Below are positions 1 through 10,523 of a stretch of DNA of 64,000 bases, one piece after another. A program made the position numbers and the translations under genes. A model generated the notes under the pieces. That model was given only the letters and a program-made list of their open reading frames with translations, was not told where the DNA came from and did not search any database. Location: positions 4,889,501 to 4,953,500 of the forward strand of contig NW_027464588.1 of NCBI RefSeq assembly GCF_043290135.1, in the 5' to 3' direction. Position 1 is the first letter of the stretch; every line of letters starts with the position of its first letter. This stretch comes from Rhipicephalus microplus. Lineage: Eukaryota > Arthropoda > Arachnida > Ixodida > Ixodidae.

Positions 1-73
1 CTCCCGGCGTCTCCTTCGCGCGTTACCGCAAGAATTTGGCAGCGCGCCCATTTTTAGCACTCGTTCTGTGACA
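1..73 (-). repeat. 3' LTR of the gag-pro element, partial
   Basis: These 73 bases are identical by eye to 3760-3832, the start of the 5' LTR in element orientation. The rest of the LTR lies outside the window. Identity over the visible part suggests a fairly recent insertion, but the sample is small. Confidence 0.88.
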
Positions 74-90
74 CTGCCCCCCACTTTAAG
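74..90 (-). promoter_or_regulatory. Polypurine tract of the gag-pro element
   Basis: Directly inside the 3' LTR, the minus strand reads a purine-rich run with a block of G residues (AAAGTGGGGGGCAG), abutting the LTR's TGTCAC. This is the expected position and composition of the plus-strand primer for LTR-element reverse transcription. Confidence 0.8.
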
Positions 91-398
91 AATATTATCT
101 CATAATATTCAAAACCACACAAACGAGCGCGAACAGTCACCACACACTTTCACAGACGGTAACACCATCCGTCGCTCATGACACTTCACATTCACCATAA
201 ATCACTTAATACAATTGTACATTGTAATTCAATTAAACAACACATGAAATATAACCACAAGCAGATGAGTACAACACTCCACCACACATTCCCAATAATA
301 CAAATGTACAAAGTTTTCTCATTACAACAATTGTACAATACTATACATCACATCACAGCACAAACACTTCGACACTTGTGACACAGGGTACCACAACA

Positions 399-1346
399 TT
401 AACACAACATACGGCACTCAACACTGCCAATCACATTCTGCTTTGACCTCAGCACTTCTCCTGTGTACTTTGAGCTGCGCTTGCGTCCTTTCTTGCGGTG
501 CTCGCTCGATATCTTCTTGTTTTTCCTCGTTCTTTTTCGGCGAGCCCTTTCTAACGACGATATCTGAGGCGTCGTCTCAGCCATCGTTGTCACTTCCGAC
601 ACCGTTAACGTGTCATTACATTCGACGGGTCCTGTCTGTTTATTTACCCGCTTGATCATGCCTCTACATTTTGCCCGGCTGGCCAACTCCGTCTCCTTTA
701 CACTGTCGGTCGGTTGAGGTCGTGCCGACGTAAGTCCGGTTGCTCGGCCCATGAACTTATTCGACCCGATCGTCTTCTCCTTCGCTGTCTCTTGCGCCGC
801 AGCTTCACCTTGGGCTCTAGTGAGATCCGTCACGGGATGCTCCTCCACTGTATCTCGCGGCCGCTGTGTTGGCGAGGGCTCTATCTTCGGGTCTTCTCCC
901 AAACATTCTGGATCACTTGGCCCTCGCGCCCCGTCGATGTTTCCGATGACAAGGTCATACAGGGAGGTCGTCATGCATAAAGCAGTAACCTTACCGCTGA
1001 AGTACGGGGTTTCAACCTCAATTTCTGCTTCGGGAAGCATCCGAACCGTACGGTCAATTAGGCAAACCGGTTTCGTTCTGCCTGTCAACTCACTTTCCCG
1101 TACCAAAGTTCTCCGCACGATAACCGTGAAGCTACCGGTGTCTCTTAGAACCGTAATCTTCTTGCCCGCAACCTTTCCAGGCAGTGTTGGCATTCGCTTC
1201 GTAACACCGGTCGACTGTTTTGACATTAGAGCACCAACAATAGAAATTTTCTCCCCATTTTTCAATTCTACGAATCCGTCGGTGACGACATTATTATCGG
1301 ATTTCGGTGCTGCTTGCACACAGGATACCTGGTGGGTTTGACTCGC
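399..1346 (-). CDS. Retroviral-type aspartic protease region following gag in frame
   Basis: This is the reading frame directly downstream of gag, in the same frame and separated from it only by the TAA at 1349-1347. It has no ATG near its beginning, so translation would need stop readthrough, or the TAA is a mutation. The catalytic motif D-T-G-S lies about 60-65 residues in, in the context VLRDTGSFTVIVRR, followed by a strand-rich region consistent with a retropepsin half. The protease core ends about 140 residues in. The remaining 170 residues are hydrophilic, rich in K, R, E and T and end in a very basic patch (RKRTRKNKK). It then stops, and no RT follows before the 3' LTR. A basic tail could help nucleic-acid binding (inference). 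Family assignment is by motif only. Confidence 0.78.
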   Translation of the reverse strand, partial: ASQTHQVSCVQAAPKSDNNVVTDGFVELKNGEKISIVGALMSKQSTGVTKRMPTLPGKVAGKKITVLRDTGSFTVIVRRTLVRESELTGRTKPVCLIDRTVRMLPEAEIEVETPYFSGKVTALCMTTSLYDLVIGNIDGARGPSDPECLGEDPKIEPSPTQRPRDTVEEHPVTDLTRAQGEAAAQETAKEKTIGSNKFMGRATGLTSARPQPTDSVKETELASRAKCRGMIKRVNKQTGPVECNDTLTVSEVTTMAETTPQISSLERARRKRTRKNKKISSEHRKKGRKRSSKYTGEVLRSKQNVIGSVECRMLC

Positions 1347-2513
1347 TTAGTCTCGACATGCATCTGCTTTGTGCCCAGTCTGACCACACTTAAAACATTT
1401 TACTACCGTAGTGTTCGTAAAGATCGTTCGACAGTTTTTCGCGCGATGACCCACTCGGTTACACAGAAAACATCGCGGAATGCTCTCTGGTGCACGCTTC
1501 TTTTCTTCGAAAGCCAATTTCTTCGAATCATCGGGACAATCCTTCTTGACCTTGGCCAAATTAGTGCCACCTTGCGCTTCCAAGAATTGATCAGCCAATT
1601 CAAGCATGTCTTCAAGTGAGTCAGCCTTCCTCTCTTTTAAGTACAGTGACAGGCTTGGGTGGCAACTAGTAAGAAATTGTTCTCTAATTAGCAGCTCTCT
1701 AAGCTCATCGTACTCCTGCGCTGTCCCTGAAAGTTCAATCCATCTGTCGAAATGATGGCAAAGTCGGGCGGCATACTGCGTAGCCGTCTCACCATCAGCT
1801 GGCTTTCCTGTCCGAAATCTGTCCCGGAATCCTTCTACAGTAAATCTAAATCGCTTCAGCAAAGCAGCTTTCACCTTGGCATAGTTGGCTGCATCGGTCG
1901 GCGTCAGCCTACCGTACACACTGAGCGCTTCACCACTCAAGCAAGTACTCAAAGCAGTTGCCCATTGCTGTTCTGGCCAATTCTGGCTCCTCGCAATCGT
2001 CTCAAATCTGTGGAGGTACGCGTCTAGGTCGTCCTTCCTTTCATCAAACGCTACGAGCAGCTTGCTTGGGTTCAAGCGGAAGCTGTGATCTTCCCGTTCG
2101 CTGCTCTCAACTCTAGCTTGGACGGGAGTTTCACTTCGCTGTTGCAAACGGAGCCGCTCGAGTTCCATCTCGTGCTGCCGCTGCCGTTCCCTTTCAGCCA
2201 TCTCCGCTTCTCTTTCTTCTTTCAGCTGTCGCTCCCTCACTTCTCTTTCTTCCTTCAGCTGTTGCTCCCTCGCTTCTCTTTCTTCTCTCGCCCTTTCGGC
2301 TGCCAACTTCTCTCTCTCCAATTCAGCTGCTTTTTCCGCTTTGGCTCTTTCGACCGCGAACCTCTCTCGTTCCAACTCAGCTGCTTTTTCTTCGTTGGCT
2401 CTCTCAGCTGCCTCTTTCTCCTTCTGGCTTACCCATTTCCGTAGTTCGGCGCCGAAAAGAGCCATCTTCTCACCAAGCGCAACTAACTTTTCGAAATCCG
2501 TTGTGTCTCGCAA
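1347..2513 (-). CDS. Gag polyprotein with SCAN-like region and two CCHC zinc knuckles
   Basis: The 388-residue frame is open from the ATG at 2513 to the TAA at 1349. Residues about 30-130 form a highly charged E/R/A-rich coiled coil. A globular part follows (about 140-310) whose helix pattern, with an EQFL-type turn and an LELADQFLEA helix, resembles retroviral capsid C-terminal/SCAN folds. Two zinc knuckles end the protein: CFLCNRVGHRAKNC and CFKCGQTGHKADAC, both C-x2-C-x4-H-x4-C. This is Gag of a Ty3-type element. SCAN domains of vertebrate transcription factors are known to derive from Gmr1-like Gag, which matches the pattern here. There are no premature stops, so the frame looks functional. 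Confidence 0.88.
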   Translation of the reverse strand: MRDTTDFEKLVALGEKMALFGAELRKWVSQKEKEAAERANEEKAAELERERFAVERAKAEKAAELEREKLAAERAREEREAREQQLKEEREVRERQLKEEREAEMAERERQRQHEMELERLRLQQRSETPVQARVESSEREDHSFRLNPSKLLVAFDERKDDLDAYLHRFETIARSQNWPEQQWATALSTCLSGEALSVYGRLTPTDAANYAKVKAALLKRFRFTVEGFRDRFRTGKPADGETATQYAARLCHHFDRWIELSGTAQEYDELRELLIREQFLTSCHPSLSLYLKERKADSLEDMLELADQFLEAQGGTNLAKVKKDCPDDSKKLAFEEKKRAPESIPRCFLCNRVGHRAKNCRTIFTNTTVVKCFKCGQTGHKADACRD

Positions 2514-2685
2514 CTCGCAAATAAAACCTTGCCGCGTGCAAAAAGTATCTGCCTAAATCAGTCTATCGGAACACTCCCCTGCACTCGTTATTGAGAACAC
2601 TGAACAACACACAAAATCGTTCCGATAGCACTATCAACAACTCGAGGCTCTTTCTCACTGCTTTGGACACACTGTGCACCAAAAA

Positions 2686-2710
2686 GTCCTGTCGCGGACG
2701 CCAGATTAAT
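2686..2710 (-). promoter_or_regulatory. Candidate primer-binding site of the gag-pro element
   Basis: Seven bases inside the 5' LTR the minus strand reads TGGCGTCCGCGACAGG, beginning with the TGG that pairs with the CCA end of a tRNA. The tRNA identity was not determined. Seven spacer bases between LTR and TGG is slightly long, so this remains a candidate. Confidence 0.6.
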
Positions 2711-3832
2711 TGTCACACCGGTCCCGTTAATTAGGGAGGCGATCACCGGGCTAATTCCAAGAGCCGAAGTATCGGCCCCCCGAACCGCACCACGAAAGCG
2801 TGGACAATTTAGAAGTGGTCCTTTTTGGCGCGCCAGCGGACGCCAGCTGTGGCCCAAAGAACAAGTCAGAGCCGAGAGTTGATAAACAAAATTATATTCT
2901 CAATAATGGCAGATCGACAACAATACACAAGTTTGCACACTCCACAAAAGATGAGGACAATATGTCACCAATCAAACAACGTACTACAAAGTACAATCAG
3001 CCACACTCAAAACAACGGACACAGACAACAATACACACTACATTGCAGTCGCATGCATTGAACAACCAAGACACTTAAAGACTAAAGAGACAGAAAATCT
3101 TTTTAGTCCAACGTCCTGGGAACAGAAGTCTGAATGATACTCTTCCGAGAATCACTCACTCAAAGTCCAGCGTTGTTGCCGTTCCGCTGTCCCGAAGTTT
3201 CTCTTCCAGGAAACCTCGCGTCTTCAATTGGCCACTCTCCAAGCTTCAAACTTCTTCGCCGGAAACACGTCGGCTTCACACACGCAGCTGTTGCCACGCG
3301 TCTTCGCTCGATAGCGGTAAACACATGCTCTTGCCTGTAGCTCGAGCCTTCACCCCTCAGGTGGAAATCCTCTTCATCTCCGGCTTCGTCCCTACGGACC
3401 AAAACCTTCGCCGACTACACGGCGGAATCCCTACGCGCTCTGGCGCTCACTTCCGTCTTCTCCTGATCTCTCATCTCGGCTGCTCGGTTAAATATCTTGC
3501 GCGCGACATTCCAGACGGTTCTCGTCATTTCGTCGGCGCGATACGCAGCGAAGGCAGGGAAGAGGGCGAGACGGTTGGAAGTCCCTCCGCATCGGATGAC
3601 TCAACTCGGCGTGGCCACGCCTCCTTCGTTCTAGAAATATCGCGGGCTTGCTGGGCGGCCGATGTGGGGTGAGGAGGTTCGTCGGCGAAGCCACGCTTCC
3701 GAGGGGAGAGCGCGCGCCCGGGGAGCCTTGGATGTTTGTTTCTTTTTTTTTTTTTTGACCTCCCGGCGTCTCCTTCGCGCGTTACCGCAAGAATTTGGCA
3801 GCGCGCCCATTTTTAGCACTCGTTCTGTGACA
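2711..3832 (-). repeat. 5' LTR of the gag-pro element
   Basis: A 1122-bp terminal repeat with TGTCAC/GTGACA ends. Its outer 73 bp match the left LTR. A diverged homologue stands alone at 39178-40294; shared stretches include the block GGGAGGCGAT near the left end and the TTTTAGCACTCGTT block near the right end. On the plus strand the long poly-T at 3743-3757 is a distinctive internal feature. Confidence 0.9.
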
Positions 3833-4015
3833 CCTGCTTGAAATGACTTTATATGTTATAGCAGCATTTGGCCGCACTTACCTTTTGCGCCAATACAACC
3901 CACCTACTTTTATGTTGATAATTATTCCACTCTAAAATTTCGGAACGTGTAGTTTTATACAAATACACAAGAGCCTAGAAGCATGCTTTGTCACTGAATC
4001 TTCGTAATAATTATC

Positions 4016-4245
4016 ATCATGAGCCTGATTACGCCCAATACTGGGCAAATACCTCCCGCACGTTTCGTCGACTCAGCTCGGTTCTGTGATTTCTGCTGCC
4101 ACAATATACTCGCACAGTTCTCAGTCTGCTAAGCTCTCCTAACTTTCAGTTTCGCCCTCGTGCATGTGCCTTGTCTTTGCATATCAATTCCCCTTAATAG
4201 CCAGTGGCAATCTTGCCTCCAAGCTACGTGGTCTGCCTAGGTAAT
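4016..4245 (-). pseudogene. LINE ORF2 C-terminal relic
   Basis: The plus strand reads a sequence resembling the widespread tick motif beginning 'AGCCTGA(C/T)TACGCCCA', which in its minus-strand translation is the C-terminal part of a non-LTR retrotransposon protein. In this copy fragments such as RNVREVFAQYWA can still be read, but stops are frequent. It is old and 5'-truncated. Recognition is from memory of the repeat, so confidence is moderate. Confidence 0.42.
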
Positions 4246-5076
4246 GATGATTATGACTCCGCATGAATGGCGCCCACTTACAAGAATCGGGTGGTATGAT
4301 ACTTGAAGTGAAGGTCTGTGAAACCAAAATGAAGCCGGAAATTTAGTTTCAAAATAAAACTTTAAATGAATAAAAATGCTCTCTCCACAAGCGCTTAACA
4401 CTGGGCTACGCCCGTGGTTCCATTTCAACTCCTTCAATGCTTTTTCTTCATGGGATAACGCTTCGCTTATCCCATTAGTCCGTCCAAGAGTCATGGGTGT
4501 AAAATTAAAAAGATATGCTGCTTAAATTATTCCTCTTCTAGAATTTACCAAGTGCCACAGGGATGAAAGACTCTGGCTTCTCTGAGCACGTCCAGATACA
4601 GTCTATGTAAGGCTTCATAAGTTTCATCACAGTGAGTCATTTCATCCCGTGTCTGGCCTTAATGTTGACTGCATGGTTCTATTGTCTGGTGATTGTGTGC
4701 ATACTTTACTTTTCCCGTGGTTCAACAGCTCGAATGGCGTAGGACCAAAATCACACTACCCTTTCGTCCTTGGTGTACGGCGTGGTACTGAGTCTATTCT
4801 GAGCTGATTGATGAAAGTTTTAACAGAGTCAACACGAGGCCGTGAAGCATATTTTAGTTCCGCAAGCCTTCTGTTTTAATATTGCACTGAAGGCGTTAGT
4901 TTGTTTTTGTTTTTTTTTTGCTCAGATTTTGTGTAAAGCTTGAAAGCGATGAAGGTGACTTATTCGTGCACGGTGGCCAAGAACGTGCCGTTGAGTGAAT
5001 AAAGCTTCTAGCCAGTGGCACCAAATTTGAAAATCGCTCGCTTTTTTTTGCTGAGCTTCATATTTGTAGGCAATAG
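4246..5076. other. Unassigned AT-rich spacer
   Basis: No reading frame, repeat or RNA that I recognise. Short poly-T runs near 4908-4919 and 5041-5049 are the only low-complexity tracts. Confidence 0.5.
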
Positions 5077-5322
5077 GCCCGGCACGTTGGTCTACTGGCT
5101 AAGGTATACTCGGCTGCTGACCCGCAGCTCGCGGGATGGAATTCCGGCTGCAGCGGCTGCATTTTTAATGAAGACGGAAATGCTTTAGGACCGTGTGCTC
5201 AAATTTGGGTGCGTGTTAAAGAACCCCAGGATGTCAAAAATTTCCAGTACCCTCACCTATTTCTCATAATCCTATGATGGTTTCAGGACGTTAAGTCCCG
5301 CACATTAATCAACATCAATCTT
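5077..5322 (+). mobile_element. Ruka-like tRNA-derived SINE
   Basis: The 5' part has a tRNA-like A box (TGGTCTACTGGCTAAGG) and a degenerate B box near 5137. The body then reads the characteristic 'GCTCAAATTTGGGTGCGTG' and 'AAAGAACCCCAGG' blocks and ends with 'GGACGTTAAGTCCCGCACAT' and a tail related to (ATCA)n. Four other copies or fragments occur at 10093, 38493, 56064 and 57364. Similar in layout to the tick SINE Ruka. Several mismatches in the B box suggest it is inactive. Confidence 0.8.
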
Positions 5323-6718
5323 TACTTGTACGCACTATCACTACGCGACATACACGCGCAGCCATGTCCTATTCTTATACAAGCAAAGCTCGAGAGAAGG
5401 CTAGAATGTACGACCGAAAAAATGGCAGCCTGTCGAACACGCATATTTCGGGCTTTCTTTCTTTTTTTTCTTATTTTCTTTCCAGACGACGTGTGGTAGT
5501 ACGCTCCATAATGATCTAGGGTATTTAGGTGAATTCAAAAGTATAATGATGAATAACTGTTCATGAGAATGCTTGAGCATCACTCGAAGTTAGGTTAATA
5601 AGAAAGAAAATAAGGCGGAGGAGAATAGCGAGAATGCCCCGCCTTCTTGCTATAAATGTGGGAGGGAAGGTTATATATGAGAATTCTATGATGGCACGCT
5701 GGAAACCCTTGACTTCAAGCGCTCAGACGCTATCAATATTGCGCCAAGACAGGCGCCTCTGATCTCCTTCTTTGAGGCTGAGAAAGCCGATGGCATTCTT
5801 AGCCGTTAGCGCGTCTAAAGGCGAAATAAATAAAGTGCCACGCGGTCGTAATTTGGTTGACTGCGATGTTTCCGGCATTCTACGCAGCCCCGAAAAAATG
5901 ACATGCATTAGCACATCACACGGCAAGGACGCTGCGCCTTTAATATGCTACCGTCTGTTCGCACATTTTGGCGCCGTATCAGAAGTAATAGAATAATACG
6001 GCTCGCTTCAACGCTAAGTTGTGCGAAAGGTGCGTGGCAGGTGCCTAAACTCCTTCCTAGCGTCTTTCTTCGTTTGGTTGTTGCATAGTCTTCAAACTTT
6101 GAAGCATTGTCGTTGTTTGTAAAGTGCGAAGTCTCAAGTTGAATCAATTTAAATTATGCCTCGTCACTTTGTTGTTCCGTTTTTTCTTTTGTTTTTTTTT
6201 CATTTTGCAAAAGTCTCTGACAGACAAGAAGCAACTTTCATGCATTTTCTTTATTTTGTTGTCTGTGCTTTGTTTTCATTCACCTTGTAACATTATGTTT
6301 ACTTCTTTTGTAGTTTATATTCCTTGCTAGCGAATTCTAGTTCATAAGCTTTTAATTAGCTATAGACTTGTCGTTTGTCGGACTTCCTAAAGAGATAACA
6401 TAAAAACTACATGCCGAAGTATAAGAGTCAGAATAACGATGTGGATATGATTATGTAATTATGTGATAGGCTTCAAAGCGACATTGAACAGCTTGTCCTG
6501 TTGATGTGCAGCTTCATATGAGCTGAACATTTTGACAGCTCTGTGTTTATTTGGGTTAATAAATTATGTCCTTCAGAAGGCTCCAACTAGGAACTGGGTT
6601 ATTAGCCTTCGGCAAAACTCCTAATGAAAGAAGGCATTACGTTCGCACACAAGCCGGCCATTGCAATAATCCCCTTCTGCAGTAAACTAACGAGCATTCA
6701 CCGAGATCAAACGGAGAA
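5323..6718. other. Unassigned spacer
   Basis: AT-rich sequence without a recognisable gene. A 74-codon open frame at 5772-5996 has no known domain and no supporting signals, so it is not called. Confidence 0.5.
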
Positions 6719-6829
6719 ATGGCACCCATATCTCTGTTAGAGTTACTATATATGCTACCTTTAGAAACCATATGCTACACAAAGGTAGCATATACAGTAA
6801 CTCTAATCTCCGTGAGATACGGGTGCCAT
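6719..6829. repeat. Foldback (inverted-repeat) element
   Basis: Two arms of about 44-47 bp, 6719-6762 and 6783-6829, are near reverse complements around a loop of roughly 20 bp. Both outer ends read ATGGCACCC or its complement; the inner ends read ATGCTACCTT and AGGTAGCAT. Mismatches are few. It looks like a small MITE or the collapsed end of one. No target duplication was identified. Confidence 0.72.
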
Positions 6830-6904
6830 CTTCCAATCATTCCAAGATACAAAACGTTTTCTAGAATTCAGAAACATGGCTAGGTGGCAGCACCATGTCA
6901 ATTT

Positions 6905-7750
6905 AGTTAAAGCCGACTAGATAACAAACCAGCAGCGTATGTGGACGCCACTCACGCCGTCGGGATAAATTATGTTAGTGTGGCAGTTGATGGCTATGGA
7001 CACACATTGTGGAGAGAAACCTTTCAGGCCGGCTCCACAACCAAGACAGGAGAAACAGCGATTGCTATTTCAACTACCATTGAGGGCACAAAATTTATTA
7101 TATCGGATTCGATGTCGGCTTTCAAGGCATAAGCTGCAGGGTATACAAATAGAACGGCACTGCGAAAATTAGTACAACCTCAACAAGAAATGAAGAGCAT
7201 TTGGGTTCCGGGCCACTGTGGGAACCCGAAAAATGAGGCCACTCACCAGAAAGCCCGAGGGAACATAAACCGGGCAGTGGCGTGGTGCCAGGAACCAAAT
7301 TCGAATGACCTGGCGCTCAGTTATGGAGACCAGTTCAGCCGGCACCGTGAACAAAGAAGGCTTTATCCACCTCCAGATGAAGCATTAACCCGGGAAAAGC
7401 GACTACACTGCAAAGGGCTCAGACTCATTGTATATCCAGCACGAGCAGGCTGGCTGCAATAGTGAATGATGAAAAGCTACACAAGCGTATTAACTGTGGC
7501 CTAGCACAGGCAGGACAATACCACGTACTATGCGGTTGCCCCAACAACCATCCACTCGAGGAGCTCCTGCAGCCATCTTCTTCACCGGAAGCCTGGGAGA
7601 GGTCCTTAAGGAGCCCGCATTCGCATATACAGGCCAAGATGGCGGACTGGTCTGCTAGTGTTGCGGCTCCTTGCAGCCCCCGTCATTCTTGGTTTCCCCC
7701 ATTTCCCCTCTTCTTTCTGAATAATAAAGTTTATTCCTCCTCCTCCTTCC
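6905..7750 (+). pseudogene. I-type LINE relic: RNase H domain and 3' end
   Basis: The frame starting near 6905 reads a LINE-encoded RNase H: YVDATH (first Asp), an E-containing ETAIAIST helix, the SDS motif, then WVPGHCGNPKNEA with the catalytic His. A stop interrupts it at 7130 and the frame changes further on. After the CP-rich region (HVLCGCPNNH) the copy runs into a 3' UTR with AATAAAG at 7721 and a (TCC)-rich tail ending near 7750. The upstream endonuclease and RT are missing, which is usual for 5'-truncated LINEs. Clade I is inferred from the presence of RNase H. Confidence 0.75.
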
Positions 7751-8659
7751 CTGAATGTTTCTGTGAAGCGCAAAACACAACCCCTTTTCCGCTCATAGAG
7801 TCGCGACATAGGCGCAGCGTAAGAAATACTGCGATCTTTGTAAATACATATATATATTCGTTTCATAAATAAAGAAACACACTACATCTTACTTACGTAT
7901 TGATGTGTACATAAAAGTGCATAATACTTGTTTTTTGCCTGCTGATGGTCACATTTATGAATGCAGAAAGCCGATGAAGATGACTGGACGTTGAGAGAAT
8001 GCCTCAACTTTTGACCGGTGGATGAATGATGTCACTGACAGAAAAATTTAAATTATCGCGTTGCAGTGTGGTCTGATACAAGGCCTGTGCACGGCCTGCA
8101 TGTCGCCCTTGTTAAATGCCCTGGTGAAGAACATGTCAATCAGTGATTGTTCATGTACTCTATGGAACCTGTGGAGTTGTCAAGTGAACTATCACATGTA
8201 ATCCTGTGGCACAAATAAAACTCCTTTGAGAAGTATCTCTAGACAGACTACCTTCTTAGAAATAGCTCTACGCACGGGCATGCCTCACCTAGTTCTCACA
8301 CCATGTTCACCGTTTAAGCTCGACCCGAAGAAAATCACTCTAGTCCGGCCATTGTATCGCATTTCACTCTAGTCCGGCCATGGTATCGAACAATAACTCT
8401 ACCGTAATGTTCAATGCCGTGGGGTGCGAACTGTAGCCCACACTCTGCGTTCGATCAGCTCTTCTGGCTGTCCCTCCACTACCTCTGAATATGTTTTTAA
8501 TCGACAACTACGACAACTATTTCTTTCATCAGTGATCATGGGCAATTGTCGTCGGGATCGTGACCTACTACGAAGCAACAACATTAGTGCACCCTATTTA
8601 ATTGCTCTGCGGGTAGGTTACCATTTTCCCCAAGCACTAATATAGATTTCTGGCCATCA
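7751..8659. other. Unassigned spacer with a 29-bp duplication
   Basis: Nothing coding is recognised. A 29-bp unit containing AGTCCGGCCA is repeated twice in tandem at about 8336-8394. Confidence 0.5.
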
Positions 8660-8890
8660 AGCATTCGCAGGCAATGAGGTGGTGCATGCTGCCACCTGCG
8701 CACTCATTCCCTGGGTCACAGCCTCGCCCACCATTAACCCCTGTGTTTCAGAAGAGAGCTACTCCTCTCTTGACCTTTAAAGAGATAATTACCAATTATC
8801 GGAACTTCCGCCACCACTTTCCGCCAGGTCAAAAAAGACTCAGGGAGGCGGATGAGAGATTCAATCTCCCTCTATTCATCAATACGTGAC
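8660..8890 (+). pseudogene. Second I-type LINE fragment (end of RNase H)
   Basis: Two frames here carry pieces of the same tail seen in tick I-type LINEs: GNEVVHAATCALI (the GNE.AH helix after the catalytic His) and, in another frame, LLTFKEIITNYR followed by PPGQKRLREA. The order fits the LINE at 6905-7750. The frame shift and lack of other domains mark it as a decayed fragment. Confidence 0.4.
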
Positions 8891-10092
8891 AGTTCCCGGG
8901 AGTGCTTAGGGCATCTCCACTCTACCTTTTCCGGCATCCGCCAGTGCTGTGTACAGGTGGCTGACACATGGTATGGGCATGTCAGCTCCATTTTTATTTG
9001 CCCCCGAACACTAATCCAACCTGACAGGACTGGCAGACGGCCCTACTCAGCTTACAGAACCTACCCGTCCAACAAACCATGGTCCGGTGTGCCAGAAGAG
9101 TGGCTGCAACCAGTGGGGTCCCTGACTAGGCACTTTACCTTGTGCTGAAAGAAAGCTGACCCACTATAGGGTCTGATTTTTCTTGCAACCTCTTTGTTTT
9201 TATTGAACGTTTATCACTGTCATTCCGTTAAACATTGATATAGCTGCCAAACACGAATAGTGTTGCACATACTCTGTTATATCAATATACAATAAACATG
9301 CAACCACTTTTGTAAGGATCTGTTTTACTTTCGTGTAAAACAGTTTCCTAGGATATAGCGATCAACCCTATTTTATGCATCGGTCTCGTTGATGCCACGG
9401 TCACCGATGGACAATATTCGCATTTGGTGATATATTCAAGAGATGCACCTTAAAACTTGCGTTGATCGTAAGAGATGTGCTCACAGTGATTATGCCAAAT
9501 CAGAGTGCCAACTTTTACTTCCATTCACCGCCCATACAAAAAAGAAAAGAACAAATTGAACTGAGTAGTGAAAATGTTTCAGAACACTCGCGAAAACTCT
9601 ATTGTATATTTTCCGAATTCAATACATAGACGAGAAGCTTTCAAATAGCACACACACAATGGCGAGATCGCAGTCACTGTCAACGCGTCTCCTTCTTTTG
9701 AGCGCGGACTAAAAGAAGTACTCGTAGCGGGATATTGTCGCCATATTTAGTTGGCAGCTGAAATACCATTCAACGTTCACTGCACAAAGCCACGTGGCTG
9801 GAGTACGAATGCTTTAAAAGGAATTGAAAGTTCACAAGTCATGTGCGTGTTGACATGACATGTATGCACAGATACACACAACTTCCTTTTGACTTGGACA
9901 AGAAATTAGTTTCGGGAAGACAATAAATGTGAGAATAGAGTGGTCTTGCTGGAAATAAGGACGAGGACCCGTTCTGGGTGATGCACGTACGTTTCGTTTT
10001 GCGTATTAACCGAGTATTAGAACTTAAGCAGGATAAGCGACAAGTAGCAATCGCAGCATGAACAATAAGAAACTTCAAACAAATAATAACAA
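8891..10092. other. Unassigned spacer
   Basis: AT-rich, with no recognised gene or repeat. The short open frames present have no domain. Confidence 0.45.
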
Positions 10093-10324
10093 ATAATATT
10101 TGTCGTGGTTTAACGTCCCAAAATCATCATATAATTATGAGACACGTCATAGTGAAGGGCTCCAGAAATATTGATCATGTGGGGTTCCTTAACGTGCGCC
10201 TAAATTTAAGCACACGGGCCTTCCGCCTTTTCGCCTACATCGAAAGTGTGGCCGGGATTAGACTTACCACCAGCGACGGGTCAGTAGGTGAGTGCCTTAG
10301 CAACTAGACTACCGTGGCGGTAAG
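10093..10324 (-). mobile_element. Ruka-like SINE, minus strand
   Basis: On the minus strand it runs from a tRNA-like head (CACGGTAGTCTAGTTGCTAA) through the 'GTGTGCTTAAATTTAGGCGC' block to 'GGGACGTTAAACCACGAC'. It ends about 50 bp before the hairpin-ended repeat at 10376. Diverged, but nearly full length. Confidence 0.8.
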
Positions 10325-10375
10325 AACATCAAACCAGACAAACGCTTTTTGTGTGTGTGACAAGGTGTCATTTTT

Positions 10376-10463
10376 GAATGCGAAGCATTTCTTAGCGAAC
10401 TTCAGCGACTTTGAGCGCATCTATCTATCTATCTATCTACCTATCTATCTATATGTCTGTCTG

Positions 10464-10523
<60 letters not shown>

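Larger units (their letters stand above)
1..3832 (-). mobile_element. Gag-protease-only LTR retrotransposon, Gmr1-like (3' LTR cut by window edge)
   Basis: The first 73 bases recur exactly at 3760-3832, marking the outer ends of two LTRs that begin TGTCAC and end GTGACA. In the element's own (minus) orientation the order is: 5' LTR (2711-3832), primer-binding region near 2703, gag (2513-1347), protease (1346-399), an AT-rich non-coding stretch (398-91), a polypurine tract (90-74), then the 3' LTR leaving the window at position 1. The internal region is about 2.64 kb. I find no reverse transcriptase, RNase H or integrase motif, so the copy would need enzymes supplied by a related element. The gap before the left LTR cannot be seen, so the target-site duplication cannot be tested. 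Confidence 0.9.

Noticed and set aside
5077..5160. tRNA gene
   Set aside because: The A and B boxes belong to a SINE head; no cloverleaf with an acceptor stem could be formed.
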